Shown here: positions 8,993-17,727 of the stretch, piece after piece
How positions within the stretch are numbered: position 1 is the stretch's first letter
Layout of the letters: each line of letters starts with the position of its first letter
Assembly: GCA_019746135.1 (NCBI GenBank)
Contig: JAIESI010000148.1
Coordinates: forward strand, 1-35,757
DNA length: 35,757 nucleotides
Reading direction: 5' to 3'
From: Xanthobacteraceae bacterium
GTDB taxonomy: Bacteria; Pseudomonadota; Alphaproteobacteria; Rhizobiales; Xanthobacteraceae
Program-made: the position numbers and the translations under genes
The notes under the pieces: model-generated
Database searches by the model: none
Told to the model about the DNA's origin: nothing
What the model saw: the letters and a program-made list of their open reading frames with translations, nothing else

Positions 8993-9642
8993 CTGAGACC
9001 GGCTGCATGGTGTTCATTTTGGATGACGACGCGCAGATACGCGCCGCACTGGTGAATTTGTGCCAGTCAGTCGACCTGCCCGTGCTGGCCTTCGCCTCCG
9101 CACACGAGTTTCTTGATGCGAGCCTGCCGGACGTGCCGTCCTGTCTCATTCTGGACGTTCGATTTCCCGGCGCGGAACCGAGCGGTCTCGAATTCCAGCG
9201 CACGCTGGCGGCGGCCGGCACGATCCTCCCGATCATCTTCATTACCGGGCACGGCGATGTCCCGATGTCGGTGCAGGCGATGAAGGCGGGCGCCGTCGAA
9301 TTCCTGATCAAACCGGTGCGCGAGCAGGAGTTGCTCGACGCCGTCCAAAAGGCGCTCGAGCGCGACCGGGAACAGCGTCGCGATCGGGAGGTTCAAGCTT
9401 TGATCAGAAGCCGATACGATTCGCTGACCGCGCGTGAGCGCGAAATCATGCATCTTGTCGCTCGCGGTCTTCTCAACAAGCAGATTGCGGCGGAGCTCGG
9501 CTTGAGCGAGGTGACCGTCAAGGCGCACCGCGGTCACATCATGGAAAAGATGCATGCAAGCTCGCTCGCTCAATTGGTGCGCATGAGCGACCAGCTTGCG
9601 CTCAACACTCGCGGCGCAGGCCACGGGGCCATCGAAGAATGA
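8983..9642 (+). CDS. FixJ/NarL-type response regulator with LuxR DNA-binding domain
   Basis: The protein is 219 residues from GTG 8983, or 217 from GTG 8989, which overlaps the kinase stop as GTGA; both give a normal N-terminus. Numbered from 8989, the receiver domain shows the acidic triad DDD at 12-14, phospho-acceptor Asp56 in LILDVRFP, Thr86 in FITGHGD and Lys108 in LIKPV. The C-terminal LuxR-type helix-turn-helix spans about 143-205 (LTAREREIMHLVARGLLNKQ followed by IAAELGLSEVTVKAHR). The layout matches FixJ/TtrR regulators, which dimerise on phosphorylation and activate transcription. It is co-transcribed with the kinase and converges with the leftward ManC gene 20 bp downstream. Its target promoters are unknown. 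Confidence 0.92.
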   Translation: MAVTETGCMVFILDDDAQIRAALVNLCQSVDLPVLAFASAHEFLDASLPDVPSCLILDVRFPGAEPSGLEFQRTLAAAGTILPIIFITGHGDVPMSVQAMKAGAVEFLIKPVREQELLDAVQKALERDREQRRDREVQALIRSRYDSLTAREREIMHLVARGLLNKQIAAELGLSEVTVKAHRGHIMEKMHASSLAQLVRMSDQLALNTRGAGHGAIEE

Positions 9643-9644
9643 AC

Positions 9645-9664
9645 GACCGCGCCATGGCGCGGTC
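9645..9664. terminator. Perfect 20-bp palindrome between convergent genes
   Basis: A perfect GC-rich palindrome with CCATGG at its centre lies between the response-regulator stop (9642) and the ManC stop (9663-9665), overlapping the latter. It could fold on either strand and act as a bidirectional terminator or 3' stabilising hairpin. There is no T tract on either side, so Rho-independent termination is uncertain. Confidence 0.4.
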
Positions 9665-11150
9665 AGCAGCGGCCGTATGCATCGTCCATGCGGACGATGT
9701 CGTCCTCGCCGGTGTAGGATCCGACCTGGACCTCGATGAGCTCGAGCGGGATTTTGCCCGGATTGGCAAGCCGGTGGACGGCGCCCACGGGGAGATAGAC
9801 CGCCTCGTTCTCGCACACGATCGCGACCTTTTCGTCCACCTGCACCTCGGCCGTTCCATGCACCACAACCCAGTGCTCCGCGCGGTGAAAATGCTTTTGC
9901 AACGATAGGCGGCCGCCGGGCTTCACGTAGATGCGCTTGACCTGGAAGCGCGAGCCGAGATCGATGCGCTGATACCAGCCCCAGGGGCGGTAGATGCGCA
10001 TGTGCGCGTCGGCTTCCGAGCAGCCCTTTTTCCGCATCGATGCGAGGAGGTCTTTGACCTCGGCCGAGCGCGAGCGCGTTGTGACGAGCACCGCATCGGG
10101 CTCGGTAACGACGACGACATCGCTCATGCCGACAACCGCCGTCAGCATGTGCTCCGACCGAACCAGGCTGTTGCGCGTCGCCGCAATCTCCACGTTGCCG
10201 CGCAGCGCGTTGCCGTTTTGGTCGCGTGACGAGGCCTCCCATAACGTGTCCCAGCTTCCGATATCGGACCACGGATAGCGCACTGGCAACACGGCCGCGC
10301 GTTTCGTCCTCTCCATCACGGCGTAGTCGATCGATATCGCCGGCGCGGTCTTGAACGCTTTGGCGTCGAGGCGGACGAAATCGAGATCGCGCTGGGCGCG
10401 CTCGACAGCCTCCCTGGCGCCGGCCAGGATCTGCGGTGCAAGGCGTTCGAGCTCTTCGAGCATCACGTCGGCGCGAAACACGAAATTGCCGGAATTCCAA
10501 AGGTATCCGGATTCAATGTAGTCCTGAGCGAGTTTGGTATTCGGCTTCTCGATGAAGCGGTCGATCGCGAAGGCGTCCGTGCGATCGATCGCCTGGCCCG
10601 GCCGGATGTAGCCGAAGCCGGCCGCAGGCTCGGTCGGAATCACGCCGAGCGCCACAATGTAACCCTTGCGAGCGACGGCGGCGGCAGCCTCGACGCATGC
10701 ACAAAATGAGGCTTCGTCGCCGATCACATGATCCGCCGCGAGGGTCAGCACGATGGCGCCCGGGTCTCTGCCGGCGACGTGCACGGTGGCTGCGGCGATG
10801 GCCGCTGCGGAATCGCGCCGCTCCGGCTCGAGCATGATATCGGCTCCAAGCGCGAGGTCCGTGAGTTGCTCGGCTACGACAAAGCGATGCTCGTGGCTTG
10901 CGAGGACGAGCGGCCGGCCGAACACGGCAGACCCCGTTGCCCTGCGCACCGCGGCTTGAAACGTCGAGCAGTCGCCGATGAGCGATATGAACTGCTTCGG
11001 CCTGCTGGCGCGTGAGGTCGGCCACAGCCGCGCGCCCGCGCCGCCACACAGCACGACGGGGACAACCTCGCCGCCCGGGCGTTCGATGACTGGCGATTGC
11101 TCGAGAGGCGAGGCAATGGGGATGGTGCTGGTCGGTTGGACGTAGTTCAT
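9663..11150 (-). CDS. manC: Mannose-1-phosphate guanylyltransferase / mannose-6-phosphate isomerase
   Basis: This 495-residue bifunctional enzyme makes GDP-mannose: the N-terminal half joins GTP and mannose-1-phosphate, the C-terminal type II isomerase half interconverts fructose-6-P and mannose-6-P. The nucleotidyltransferase signature is near the N-terminus (LCGGAGARLWPTSR, then PKQF), with FIEKP and WNSGNFVFR further on. The cupin-type isomerase end has GRLSLQKHFHRAEHWVVV and LPVGAVHRLANPG. ATG 11150 is preferred because GAGAGG lies 6 bp upstream; an upstream GTG at 11189 overlaps the glmS stop and would add 13 residues. It follows glmS in the same operon. A phosphomannomutase is not in the window. 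The product feeds the GDP-mannose 3,5-epimerase-like enzyme at 33887. Confidence 0.95.
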   Translation of the reverse strand: MNYVQPTSTIPIASPLEQSPVIERPGGEVVPVVLCGGAGARLWPTSRASRPKQFISLIGDCSTFQAAVRRATGSAVFGRPLVLASHEHRFVVAEQLTDLALGADIMLEPERRDSAAAIAAATVHVAGRDPGAIVLTLAADHVIGDEASFCACVEAAAAVARKGYIVALGVIPTEPAAGFGYIRPGQAIDRTDAFAIDRFIEKPNTKLAQDYIESGYLWNSGNFVFRADVMLEELERLAPQILAGAREAVERAQRDLDFVRLDAKAFKTAPAISIDYAVMERTKRAAVLPVRYPWSDIGSWDTLWEASSRDQNGNALRGNVEIAATRNSLVRSEHMLTAVVGMSDVVVVTEPDAVLVTTRSRSAEVKDLLASMRKKGCSEADAHMRIYRPWGWYQRIDLGSRFQVKRIYVKPGGRLSLQKHFHRAEHWVVVHGTAEVQVDEKVAIVCENEAVYLPVGAVHRLANPGKIPLELIEVQVGSYTGEDDIVRMDDAYGRC

Positions 11151-11185
11151 GTCGACCTCTCGGACCGTTTCGCGTTCAACTTTTC

Positions 11186-13012
11186 TCACTCGACGGTGAC
11201 GGACTTCGCGAGATTGCGGGGCTGATCGACATCCTTGCCCATCAGCGCAGCGGCGCTGTAGGCCAGTATCTGCACCGGGACGGCATAGACGATCGGGGAC
11301 ACGACCGGATGCATGTCGGTCATGACCAAAGTCGCAAGCGTCTCCAGCCCGATCGCCTCGGCGCCGCGGGCGTCGGTGATGAGAACGATCTTTCCGCCGC
11401 GCGCGGCGACCTCCTGCATGTTCGCGGCCGTCTTTTCGAAGCAGGAGTCTTTCGGTGCGATGACGATCACGGGCCGCGAGTTGTCGACGAGCGCGATCGG
11501 CCCGTGTTTCAATTCGCCGGCCGCATATCCTTCAGCGTGAATATAAGAGAGTTCCTTGAGCTTCAGCGCTCCTTCCATCGCGAGAGGATAAGAGGTGCCG
11601 CGGCCGACATAGATGACGCTCGGGACATTGGCGATCTCCCGGGCAACCCGCTCGATCTGCAATGCATTTTCCAGTGTGGCCGCCACCAGCCGCGGGACTT
11701 CGAGCAGCTCCCTGACGATCGCCTTCTCGTCGCTCTCGCCAAGGACTCCGCGAGCTCGCGCCGCCTGCAGGGCGAGACAGAGCAGCACGGCGAGCTGACA
11801 CGTGAAGGCCTTTGTCGAGGCAACGGCTATTTCCGGCCCGGCGAAAGTCGGGCAGACGATCGTGCTCTCTCGCGCAATGGACGAGGTCGGCACGTTCACG
11901 ACCGCGAGAACCGGTTGGCCGAAGCCCTTTGCGTATCGCAGGGACGCCAGTGTATCGGCGGTCTCTCCGGATTGCGAAACGACCATCATCAACGCACTCG
12001 AATCGAGCGGTGCGTCGCGGTAGCGGAACTCGGACGCGAATTCGACCTGGACGGTCAGGTGCGCGAGGCGCTCAAACCAGTATTTGGCGACCAGTCCGGC
12101 GAAATAGGCGGTGCCGCACGCCGCAATCGAAACGCGTGTGAGCGACCGCCAGTCGACGGCCGCATCGTGGAAGTTCGCGATCCGGCCGTTGGCGAGGTCT
12201 ATGTAATGTTCGAGTGTGCGCTGGATCGCTTCGGGCTGCTCGTGGATTTCTTTCTCCATGAAATGTCGATAATTGCCGCGGTCGTTGCGCGCGCCGCTGG
12301 TCGGGATCCAGATGACCGGTCGCTTCGCAATGCGGCCTGCAGCGTCGCGTATCTCGACCTCGCCTCGAGATACGATGGTCCAGTCCCCGTCTTCGAGATA
12401 GATGATCCGGTTGGTCAGCGGTGCCAGCGCCAGTGCATCCGAGCCGAGATAGTTCTCGCCCTCGCCTAGACCGATCGCGAGGGGAGGCCCGTGCCGCGCG
12501 CCGATGAGGAGATCGTTCTCGCCGGCGAACAGGAAGGCGAGTGCGTAGGCTCCGCGCAGGCGCGGAAGAATTGCCGCCACGGCATCTGCCGGAGATTTTC
12601 CACGATTCATCTCCTCCGTCACGAGCCGTGCGACGACCTCGGTATCAGTCTCGGTCTCGAAGCGTACTCCGTTGGCCTGAAGCTCGCTCTTGAGAGTGCG
12701 AAAATTCTCGATGATGCCGTTGTGGACGACGGCGAGCTTTTCCGTCGCGTGCGGATGCGCATTGATTTCGGTCGGACTGCCGTGCGTCGCCCAGCGCGTA
12801 TGTCCGATGCCGATTGCCCCAGACAGCGGCGCCTGGGACAGGCAAAGCTCGAGATTGCGCAGCTTGCCGGCGGCACGCCGGCGCTGGATGCAGCCGTTTT
12901 CCAGTGTCGCCACGCCGGCAGAATCATAGCCGCGGTATTCGAGCCGGTGCAGCGCCTCGATGATCTGGTCCGCCACCGCTGCTTTTCCGAGCATCCCGAC
13001 GATACCGCACAT
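11186..13012 (-). CDS. glmS: Glutamine-fructose-6-phosphate aminotransferase (isomerizing)
   Basis: The 608-residue enzyme converts fructose-6-P and glutamine to glucosamine-6-P, the entry to UDP-GlcNAc. The start is set at ATG 13012 because the protein must begin MCGIVG, with Cys exposed as the N-terminal nucleophile after Met removal; the upstream GTG at 13021 would bury it. The N-terminal glutaminase domain shows GHTRWATHG and HNGIIEN. Two SIS sugar-isomerase domains follow (SQSGETADTLASLRYAK, GRGTSYPLAMEGALKLKELS), ending with DQPRNLAKSVTVE, the usual glmS C-terminus. This may be a second, EPS-dedicated copy, as housekeeping glmS normally sits beside glmU; that cannot be checked here. It heads the leftward glmS-manC operon. 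Confidence 0.97.
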   Translation of the reverse strand: MCGIVGMLGKAAVADQIIEALHRLEYRGYDSAGVATLENGCIQRRRAAGKLRNLELCLSQAPLSGAIGIGHTRWATHGSPTEINAHPHATEKLAVVHNGIIENFRTLKSELQANGVRFETETDTEVVARLVTEEMNRGKSPADAVAAILPRLRGAYALAFLFAGENDLLIGARHGPPLAIGLGEGENYLGSDALALAPLTNRIIYLEDGDWTIVSRGEVEIRDAAGRIAKRPVIWIPTSGARNDRGNYRHFMEKEIHEQPEAIQRTLEHYIDLANGRIANFHDAAVDWRSLTRVSIAACGTAYFAGLVAKYWFERLAHLTVQVEFASEFRYRDAPLDSSALMMVVSQSGETADTLASLRYAKGFGQPVLAVVNVPTSSIARESTIVCPTFAGPEIAVASTKAFTCQLAVLLCLALQAARARGVLGESDEKAIVRELLEVPRLVAATLENALQIERVAREIANVPSVIYVGRGTSYPLAMEGALKLKELSYIHAEGYAAGELKHGPIALVDNSRPVIVIAPKDSCFEKTAANMQEVAARGGKIVLITDARGAEAIGLETLATLVMTDMHPVVSPIVYAVPVQILAYSAAALMGKDVDQPRNLAKSVTVE

Positions 13013-13349
13013 GTATTCCACCCCTGCACGCCTTCATCCCGGTCAGTACGTGCGCATACGAGGATCAGATCTCGTGGCGTTTCGCTTTGCTGCAAGCGCT
13101 TGTGGGTTCCTGCTTGCCTCATTGGTCTGGGGATTGAGCGCCCCAGTGCGCTTGGCCGGAGCCGTGCGGGGATCACGCTGCCAGCCAGAGTTGAATTTTG
13201 CGAACGATCAATGCGGTGAAAAGCTAACACGGTGTCGGCGGGGGTCGTATTCCTCTGTCGAGGCCGTCCGATTTCGCCGGCGTGTCTACTCACATCGAAG
13301 TAGCGCCATATCAAAAATGGCAGGCGGTCTGCGGCCGTCGCTTTGATAG
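13013..13349. other. Divergent intergenic region between glmS and a deacetylase gene
   Basis: These 337 bp separate two divergent genes and must hold promoters for both, but no confident -35/-10 pair was found on either strand. An imperfect inverted repeat lies near 13068-13087 (ACGAGGATC / AGATCTCGT). The segment nearest the deacetylase (about 13300-13320) is relatively AT-rich. No gene or RNA was recognised; the open frames crossing the region are extensions antisense to glmS. Confidence 0.4.
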
Positions 13350-14432
13350 ATGAAGCGCATGTTTGCTCGCGCTTCGTTTCGGAAAACGGCGATCCGATTG
13401 ACCTTGGACGCCCTGTATTTCACCGGGGCTTTTCGCATGCTGCGCGAGCGCTGCGGCGGGGTGGGTATTATTTTGACGCTGCATCACGTTCGACCGGCGC
13501 GCCAGGATGCGTTCCAGCCCAACCGATCGCTGGAGATCACGCCGGAGTTTCTCGAGGCGGTGATACTCGAGTTTCGGCGCCAGGGTCTGGAGTTCATCGG
13601 CCTTGATGAAATGCATCGCCGGCTGTGCGAGGGATGCTTCTCCAACCGCTTCGTCTGCATCACGTTCGATGACGGCTATCGCGACAATCTCGAATACGCC
13701 TATCCGATCCTGCGGCAGCATCGGATTCCGTTCGCGATATTCGTCGCGTCCGATTTTGCCGACTGGCGTGGCCATCTGTGGTGGCGCACGCTGGAAAGCG
13801 TCGCGTCCGCAAATGATCGCGTGACCATCATGGTCGAAGGGTCGCCGCGGACTTTTGCCTGCCGGAGCGTTGCAGAAAAGATCGCAACAGTGCGCGCCGT
13901 CCATCAGATCATGTCCGGGCTCACTCACGAGGCGGAGGTGCGGACGTTCGCCGAGCTCGCGGCCATGATGGCCATCGATACGGTGGCGGATTGTTCGGCG
14001 GCATGCATGAGTTGGAAGGAGCTCTCCCGGCTTGCCGCCGATCCGCTCGTCACGATCGGGGCGCATACCGTGAGCCACCCCCATTTGCGGAAATTGGCGC
14101 CTGAGGCGGCACGGCGCGAAATGGAAGCCGGCGCTGCCCGCGTTGAAAGCATGCTGGGCGTCCGGCCGCGGCATTTTGCTTATCCGTTCGGGGATGCGTC
14201 GGCGGTGGGGCTGCGGGAGTTCGCCTATGCGGCCGAGCTCGGTTTCAGGACGGCACTGACGACACGGCCCGGTGTGCTGTCGGCCGGTGACCGCAACCAC
14301 TTGACCTCGCTCCCGCGCATCTCCGTCAACGGCGACTATCAGCGGCTGCGCCATCTTCGGGTGCTTGAAGCCGGCGCGGCCACGCTCGCCTGGAACGGCG
14401 TTCGACGGCTGAAGCGAGCTCCCGCCCGATAG
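13350..14432 (+). CDS. Polysaccharide deacetylase (NodB-type, carbohydrate esterase 4)
   Basis: The 360-residue protein has the NodB fold. The metal and catalytic motifs are ITFDDGYRDN (Asp107, Asp108) and GAHTVSHPHL (His239, His243), with the further motif HFAYPFG near 276-281. A TLHHVRP segment near 43-49 is typical of the longer subgroup found in polysaccharide loci. Members remove N- or O-acetyl groups from polymers or lipid-linked sugars using a divalent metal. No clear signal peptide is visible, although the first 45 residues contain a hydrophobic patch (ALYFTGAF). It stands alone between leftward genes, so it is monocistronic. GlcNAc residues made through glmS next door would be a logical substrate, which is inference. 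Confidence 0.88.
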   Translation: MKRMFARASFRKTAIRLTLDALYFTGAFRMLRERCGGVGIILTLHHVRPARQDAFQPNRSLEITPEFLEAVILEFRRQGLEFIGLDEMHRRLCEGCFSNRFVCITFDDGYRDNLEYAYPILRQHRIPFAIFVASDFADWRGHLWWRTLESVASANDRVTIMVEGSPRTFACRSVAEKIATVRAVHQIMSGLTHEAEVRTFAELAAMMAIDTVADCSAACMSWKELSRLAADPLVTIGAHTVSHPHLRKLAPEAARREMEAGAARVESMLGVRPRHFAYPFGDASAVGLREFAYAAELGFRTALTTRPGVLSAGDRNHLTSLPRISVNGDYQRLRHLRVLEAGAATLAWNGVRRLKRAPAR

Positions 14433-14492
14433 GTGCGCGTGCGGTTTGCCACCAAGGCCTATGCCATCCTCGAGAGGGCCTCGCGACCTAGT

Positions 14493-17222
14493 TCAAGAGC
14501 CCGGTTGTCGCGACGCGGTATTTGCATCAAGAGCATGGAGCCGCGCACTGAGCTCGTACGCGAGCACATCCACATGCGTCGTGATGCAACCCCAATGCCC
14601 ACCCGGCACTTTGACGACCTCAACGTTGGGCCCGAGGTGGCGCAGATCGCTTCCGTCATTGTCGGCGGCGAAGTAGACGACCGGAAGCTCGGTCTTCGAT
14701 GGCATATGTTTTCGGAACAGCCGATTGTAAATCCGGGCCATCTCCCGCTCGCGGTGCCGCAATGCTGCTGGAAGCGCTGCGCGATCGAGTCCATCGACTT
14801 TGATGGCTGGTCGGCCGCGGCCGACCAGCTTGGCCACGACAGGGCGCAACAGACTAGGGTGGCGCCGATACAGCTGTAGATTGTCAATCTGGCGCCATAT
14901 CAGGTCGACGGCCGCAGCGAGCTTCGGGGCCCGTCGCTCCCAGGCTGGGCTGATCGCCTCGAAGCTTTTTGTCAGGACTTGGAAGAATCGCCGCGCCGCG
15001 GGCCGGAAGTTGAGCGTCGGAGCGTCGATCAGGAACACGGCGTCCACCTGGCGTCCTGCATCGACAAGCATTTTCGCCAGGTTGAGCGCCACCATACCTC
15101 CGTTGCAGTAGCCTGCGAGTCGAAATGGACCCTCGGGCTGTGTTTCGAGAAAGAGGCGCAGGCGATCGAAAGCCATGGCTTCGATTGATTCCGGAATGCG
15201 TTCGGGGCCGAGGCCATGCGGCACAACCGCGATGAATGGTTGATCCGGACCGAGAAGCCGCGCGATGCGCCGCGTGTAGTAGCCTCCGTCGTAATCGCCA
15301 TGGAAGAAGAACAGCGGCGGGCGAGCATTTCCATCCTGGATATGGATGAGTGGACGTGCCCGCGTGTGATCTCCACGTCTCAGACCAGCCGCAAATTGCG
15401 CGATCGTCGAACGGTCGAAAAATGTCGAACTGGGAACGCTGCGTCCGACAATTTTCTCGACCTCCAGGAGCATCTGCATCGCCATGAGCGAGTCGCCTCC
15501 TTGCTCGAAAAAATCATCGTCGATGCCGATTGATTCTGATTTCAGCATTTCGCGCCAAAGCTGCAGCAGTGCGCTCTCCAGTCCAGGTTCGGCGGCTCGT
15601 CCGGGAACGGCGGCAACGTCGGACGACTTTTCCTTCACCGCCAGTTGCTGATGCAACTGGCTGCGCTGGACCTTGCCGGTGGGACCTTTCGGAATGGCGT
15701 CCACAACAAGGAGCCGTCGCGGAATCTTGAAGGCAGCCAGACGCTTCCGCAGGAACGCCTGGAGTTCGTCGGGCGTGGTTTGCGCGCCCTGCACCAGGAC
15801 GACCGCCGCCGCGACCTCCTGTCCCAAGGTGGGATGCGGAAACCCGAACGTCGCCGCCTCGCCGACGTCGGGATGTGCGAGCAGGGCCTGATCGACTTCG
15901 AGCGGCGCGAACTTTTCGCCGCCACGGTTGATCTGCTCCTTCAGCCGTCCCGTGAGGACAAGATAGCCTTCGGCGTCGAACCGCCCCTGATCGCCCGTGC
16001 GGAACCACCCATCGGTGAAGGCGCTGGCATTTGCCTGGGGGTTGGCTTCGTAGCCGCTCGTGACGCTTGGACCTCGAACCACCACTTCGCCGGTCTCGCC
16101 CTGGTCGAGCAGGCGGCCTGCCTCGTCCATGACTGCGACATCGGGACCGGCAGCAATTCCGACAGTGCCGCGCTTCTGCCGCCCGGGCCCAAGCGGATTG
16201 CACGTCATCTGGTGTGCCGCCTCGGTCATGCTGTAGGCCTCGAGAACGGGCGCGCCGAAAGTGTTCGTGAGCTGATCAAAAAGCTGCGCCGGAAGCGGTG
16301 CCGACGAGGAGCGCACGAAGCGCAGTGGACGACGTTTGATCGCGTCGCCATGATCTGTGGCTTCGCCGACCACCATTCGATGCATCGTCGGTACGGCCGT
16401 GTACCAGGTCGGCCGCGTGGCCTCCATCCAGCGGATGAACCTGCCGGGCTGAAGACTGGGCGGGCAGACCGTCGATCCGCCGGCTCCCAAAGGCGCCAGA
16501 AGCCCGCCCATCAAGCCGTGGATATGAAACAGCGGCATCAGGTTGAGACACCGATCGGACGCGGAAAGCTCCAGTGTCCTCGCCATGTTGGCCGCCGATG
16601 CGACGAGGTTCCTGTGTCGCAGCGGCACGAGCTTCGGTTTCGATGTGGTTCCGGACGTATAGAGATAGAGCGCCACGGTGTCGGCGTCCAAGGGGCCGTC
16701 CGTCGCGCGTGCGTCTGCGCGCGACAGGTCCAGGGTGAAGCGCCCGGGAGCACCGATTTCCTTCTCGCATTCGAGGATGGGAATCCCGAGCCGCGAGGCT
16801 ACTTCTTCCGCGGCCGGGGCTACGCCCTCCTGCGTGATCAAGGCCTTGGTGCCGAGATCGCGCAGGTAGAACTCGTACTCATCCGCCGTGTACGCGGTGT
16901 TGAGCGGCGCACACCCGGTACAACTTGCGATGCTGATAAATGCCGCAGCGAGCGTTGGTCCGTTCGGCAGCGCGAGCGCCACCCGGTCATCCGGCCCGAT
17001 GCCGACGCTTCGGAGCGCCGCGCGTGTCACCATCATTTGTTGCAGGAGCTGTTGCCACGTCATCGCTCCTCCTTCAGCGGAGACGATACAGGGAGCAGCC
17101 GACCGGTCGTGTGACGCGATGCAAAGAAGCTTCCCCAGGGTCAAGTCCGGGTCGGGAGCTATCGAACCATGTAGCGAATCATGTAGCCGGTCACCGGTGA
17201 CGTCTGCGACGTGCGATCGCAT
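14493..17222 (-). CDS. Adenylation-carrier protein-thioesterase multidomain protein (NRPS-like, no condensation domain)
   Basis: The 909-residue protein has three domains. Residues about 25-520 are an AMP-forming ligase: YTSGTTSKPKLVPL, YSMTEAAHQM, WFRTGDQGRF, GRLKEQINRGGEKF and PTGKVQR. Residues about 545-625 are a carrier domain with DDFFEQGGDSL, where Ser578 would take phosphopantetheine. Residues about 640-895 are an alpha/beta-hydrolase thioesterase in which the nucleophile elbow reads GYCNGG, so Cys706 replaces the usual Ser; the closing His is likely in VPGGHWG. The ligase part is closest to acyl-CoA synthetases, so it probably activates a carboxylic acid and passes it to the carrier. 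ATG 17222 has AGGAG 6 bp upstream; GTG 17225 is adjacent. A role in acylating the polysaccharide is inferred from location only. Confidence 0.88.
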   Translation of the reverse strand: MRSHVADVTGDRLHDSLHGSIAPDPDLTLGKLLCIASHDRSAAPCIVSAEGGAMTWQQLLQQMMVTRAALRSVGIGPDDRVALALPNGPTLAAAFISIASCTGCAPLNTAYTADEYEFYLRDLGTKALITQEGVAPAAEEVASRLGIPILECEKEIGAPGRFTLDLSRADARATDGPLDADTVALYLYTSGTTSKPKLVPLRHRNLVASAANMARTLELSASDRCLNLMPLFHIHGLMGGLLAPLGAGGSTVCPPSLQPGRFIRWMEATRPTWYTAVPTMHRMVVGEATDHGDAIKRRPLRFVRSSSAPLPAQLFDQLTNTFGAPVLEAYSMTEAAHQMTCNPLGPGRQKRGTVGIAAGPDVAVMDEAGRLLDQGETGEVVVRGPSVTSGYEANPQANASAFTDGWFRTGDQGRFDAEGYLVLTGRLKEQINRGGEKFAPLEVDQALLAHPDVGEAATFGFPHPTLGQEVAAAVVLVQGAQTTPDELQAFLRKRLAAFKIPRRLLVVDAIPKGPTGKVQRSQLHQQLAVKEKSSDVAAVPGRAAEPGLESALLQLWREMLKSESIGIDDDFFEQGGDSLMAMQMLLEVEKIVGRSVPSSTFFDRSTIAQFAAGLRRGDHTRARPLIHIQDGNARPPLFFFHGDYDGGYYTRRIARLLGPDQPFIAVVPHGLGPERIPESIEAMAFDRLRLFLETQPEGPFRLAGYCNGGMVALNLAKMLVDAGRQVDAVFLIDAPTLNFRPAARRFFQVLTKSFEAISPAWERRAPKLAAAVDLIWRQIDNLQLYRRHPSLLRPVVAKLVGRGRPAIKVDGLDRAALPAALRHREREMARIYNRLFRKHMPSKTELPVVYFAADNDGSDLRHLGPNVEVVKVPGGHWGCITTHVDVLAYELSARLHALDANTASRQPGS

Positions 17223-17727
17223 CACGCACTCCTGAGTTCGTTGCGGACGGAAATTGTCCCCGTGCTGCGCACGCAGACCTCGCCCCGAAAATTGGCGGCT
17301 GCACGCGAGTGTGCACCAAGGATATGCAGGGCATCGAACAGGGAAAGGACCTTATAGGAGTACTCCGGAAGGAGACGGGGAGGGCAGCGAGATACTTCCG
17401 GCGGTTCGAATGCCCGGAGGCTGCAACAGCGACCGCGCCTAGGCTGTGCTCGCGGCGCGGCGCCACGCGCTGATAGATGGCACATCAAGCGCGCGTGGTA
17501 TTGTTCAACGGGATAGTTCTGCTCGAACGCCGCCCCGGTCCGCTTGCGCATCTGCCGGAGGCGAACCGGATCGGCAATGGGCGCGGGGCGGCGATGCCAT
17601 CACTCTAGCGCTTTTGATCGATAGCAGCATGCTCGCGATTCTTGCCAAGTTTGTTATCAAGCGCTGACCGATTCAAGGCCAATGAACAAGCCCGCCGGCT
17701 CAGCTCGAATGTAGCGCCGCCTCACGC
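17223..17727. other. 505-bp non-coding region containing a gene remnant
   Basis: The region between the AMP-ligase gene and the small methyltransferase gene holds a remnant of a glycosyltransferase gene (17422-17577, listed separately). The right part (17578-17727) has no recognisable gene, with a loose inverted repeat (GCGCTTTTGAT near 17609, ATCAAGCGC near 17657). The left part (17240-17420) contains the palindrome GGAGTACTCC near 17358 and must include the promoter of the leftward AMP-ligase gene, but no convincing promoter boxes were picked out. Confidence 0.5.
17422..17577 (-). pseudogene. Remnant: duplicated 3' end of the GT4 glycosyltransferase gene
   Basis: These 156 bp match 18558-18717, the last part of the intact glycosyltransferase gene, in the same orientation. 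Aligned by hand there are 13 mismatches over about 148 positions, one 1-nt indel near 17478 and a block differing by 5 nt. The last 37 bp (17541-17577 and 18681-18717) are identical. The translated remnant reads MRKRTGAAFEQNYPVEQYHARLM in two pieces (MRKRTGAAFEQNY, PVEQYHARLM) against MRKRARAAFERNY, TVDQNHTRLM in the intact gene, then shifts frame. It has no start region, so it is a dead fragment left by recombination. Confidence 0.85.

Noticed and set aside
13013..13060. Possible glmS ribozyme or riboswitch upstream of glmS
   Set aside because: The space before the start shows no matching structure, and this element is known mainly from Gram-positive bacteria.
17222..17551. Leftward 109-codon open frame
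   Set aside because: Only its first residues match the glycosyltransferase end; the rest is out of frame, so it is treated as part of the remnant.
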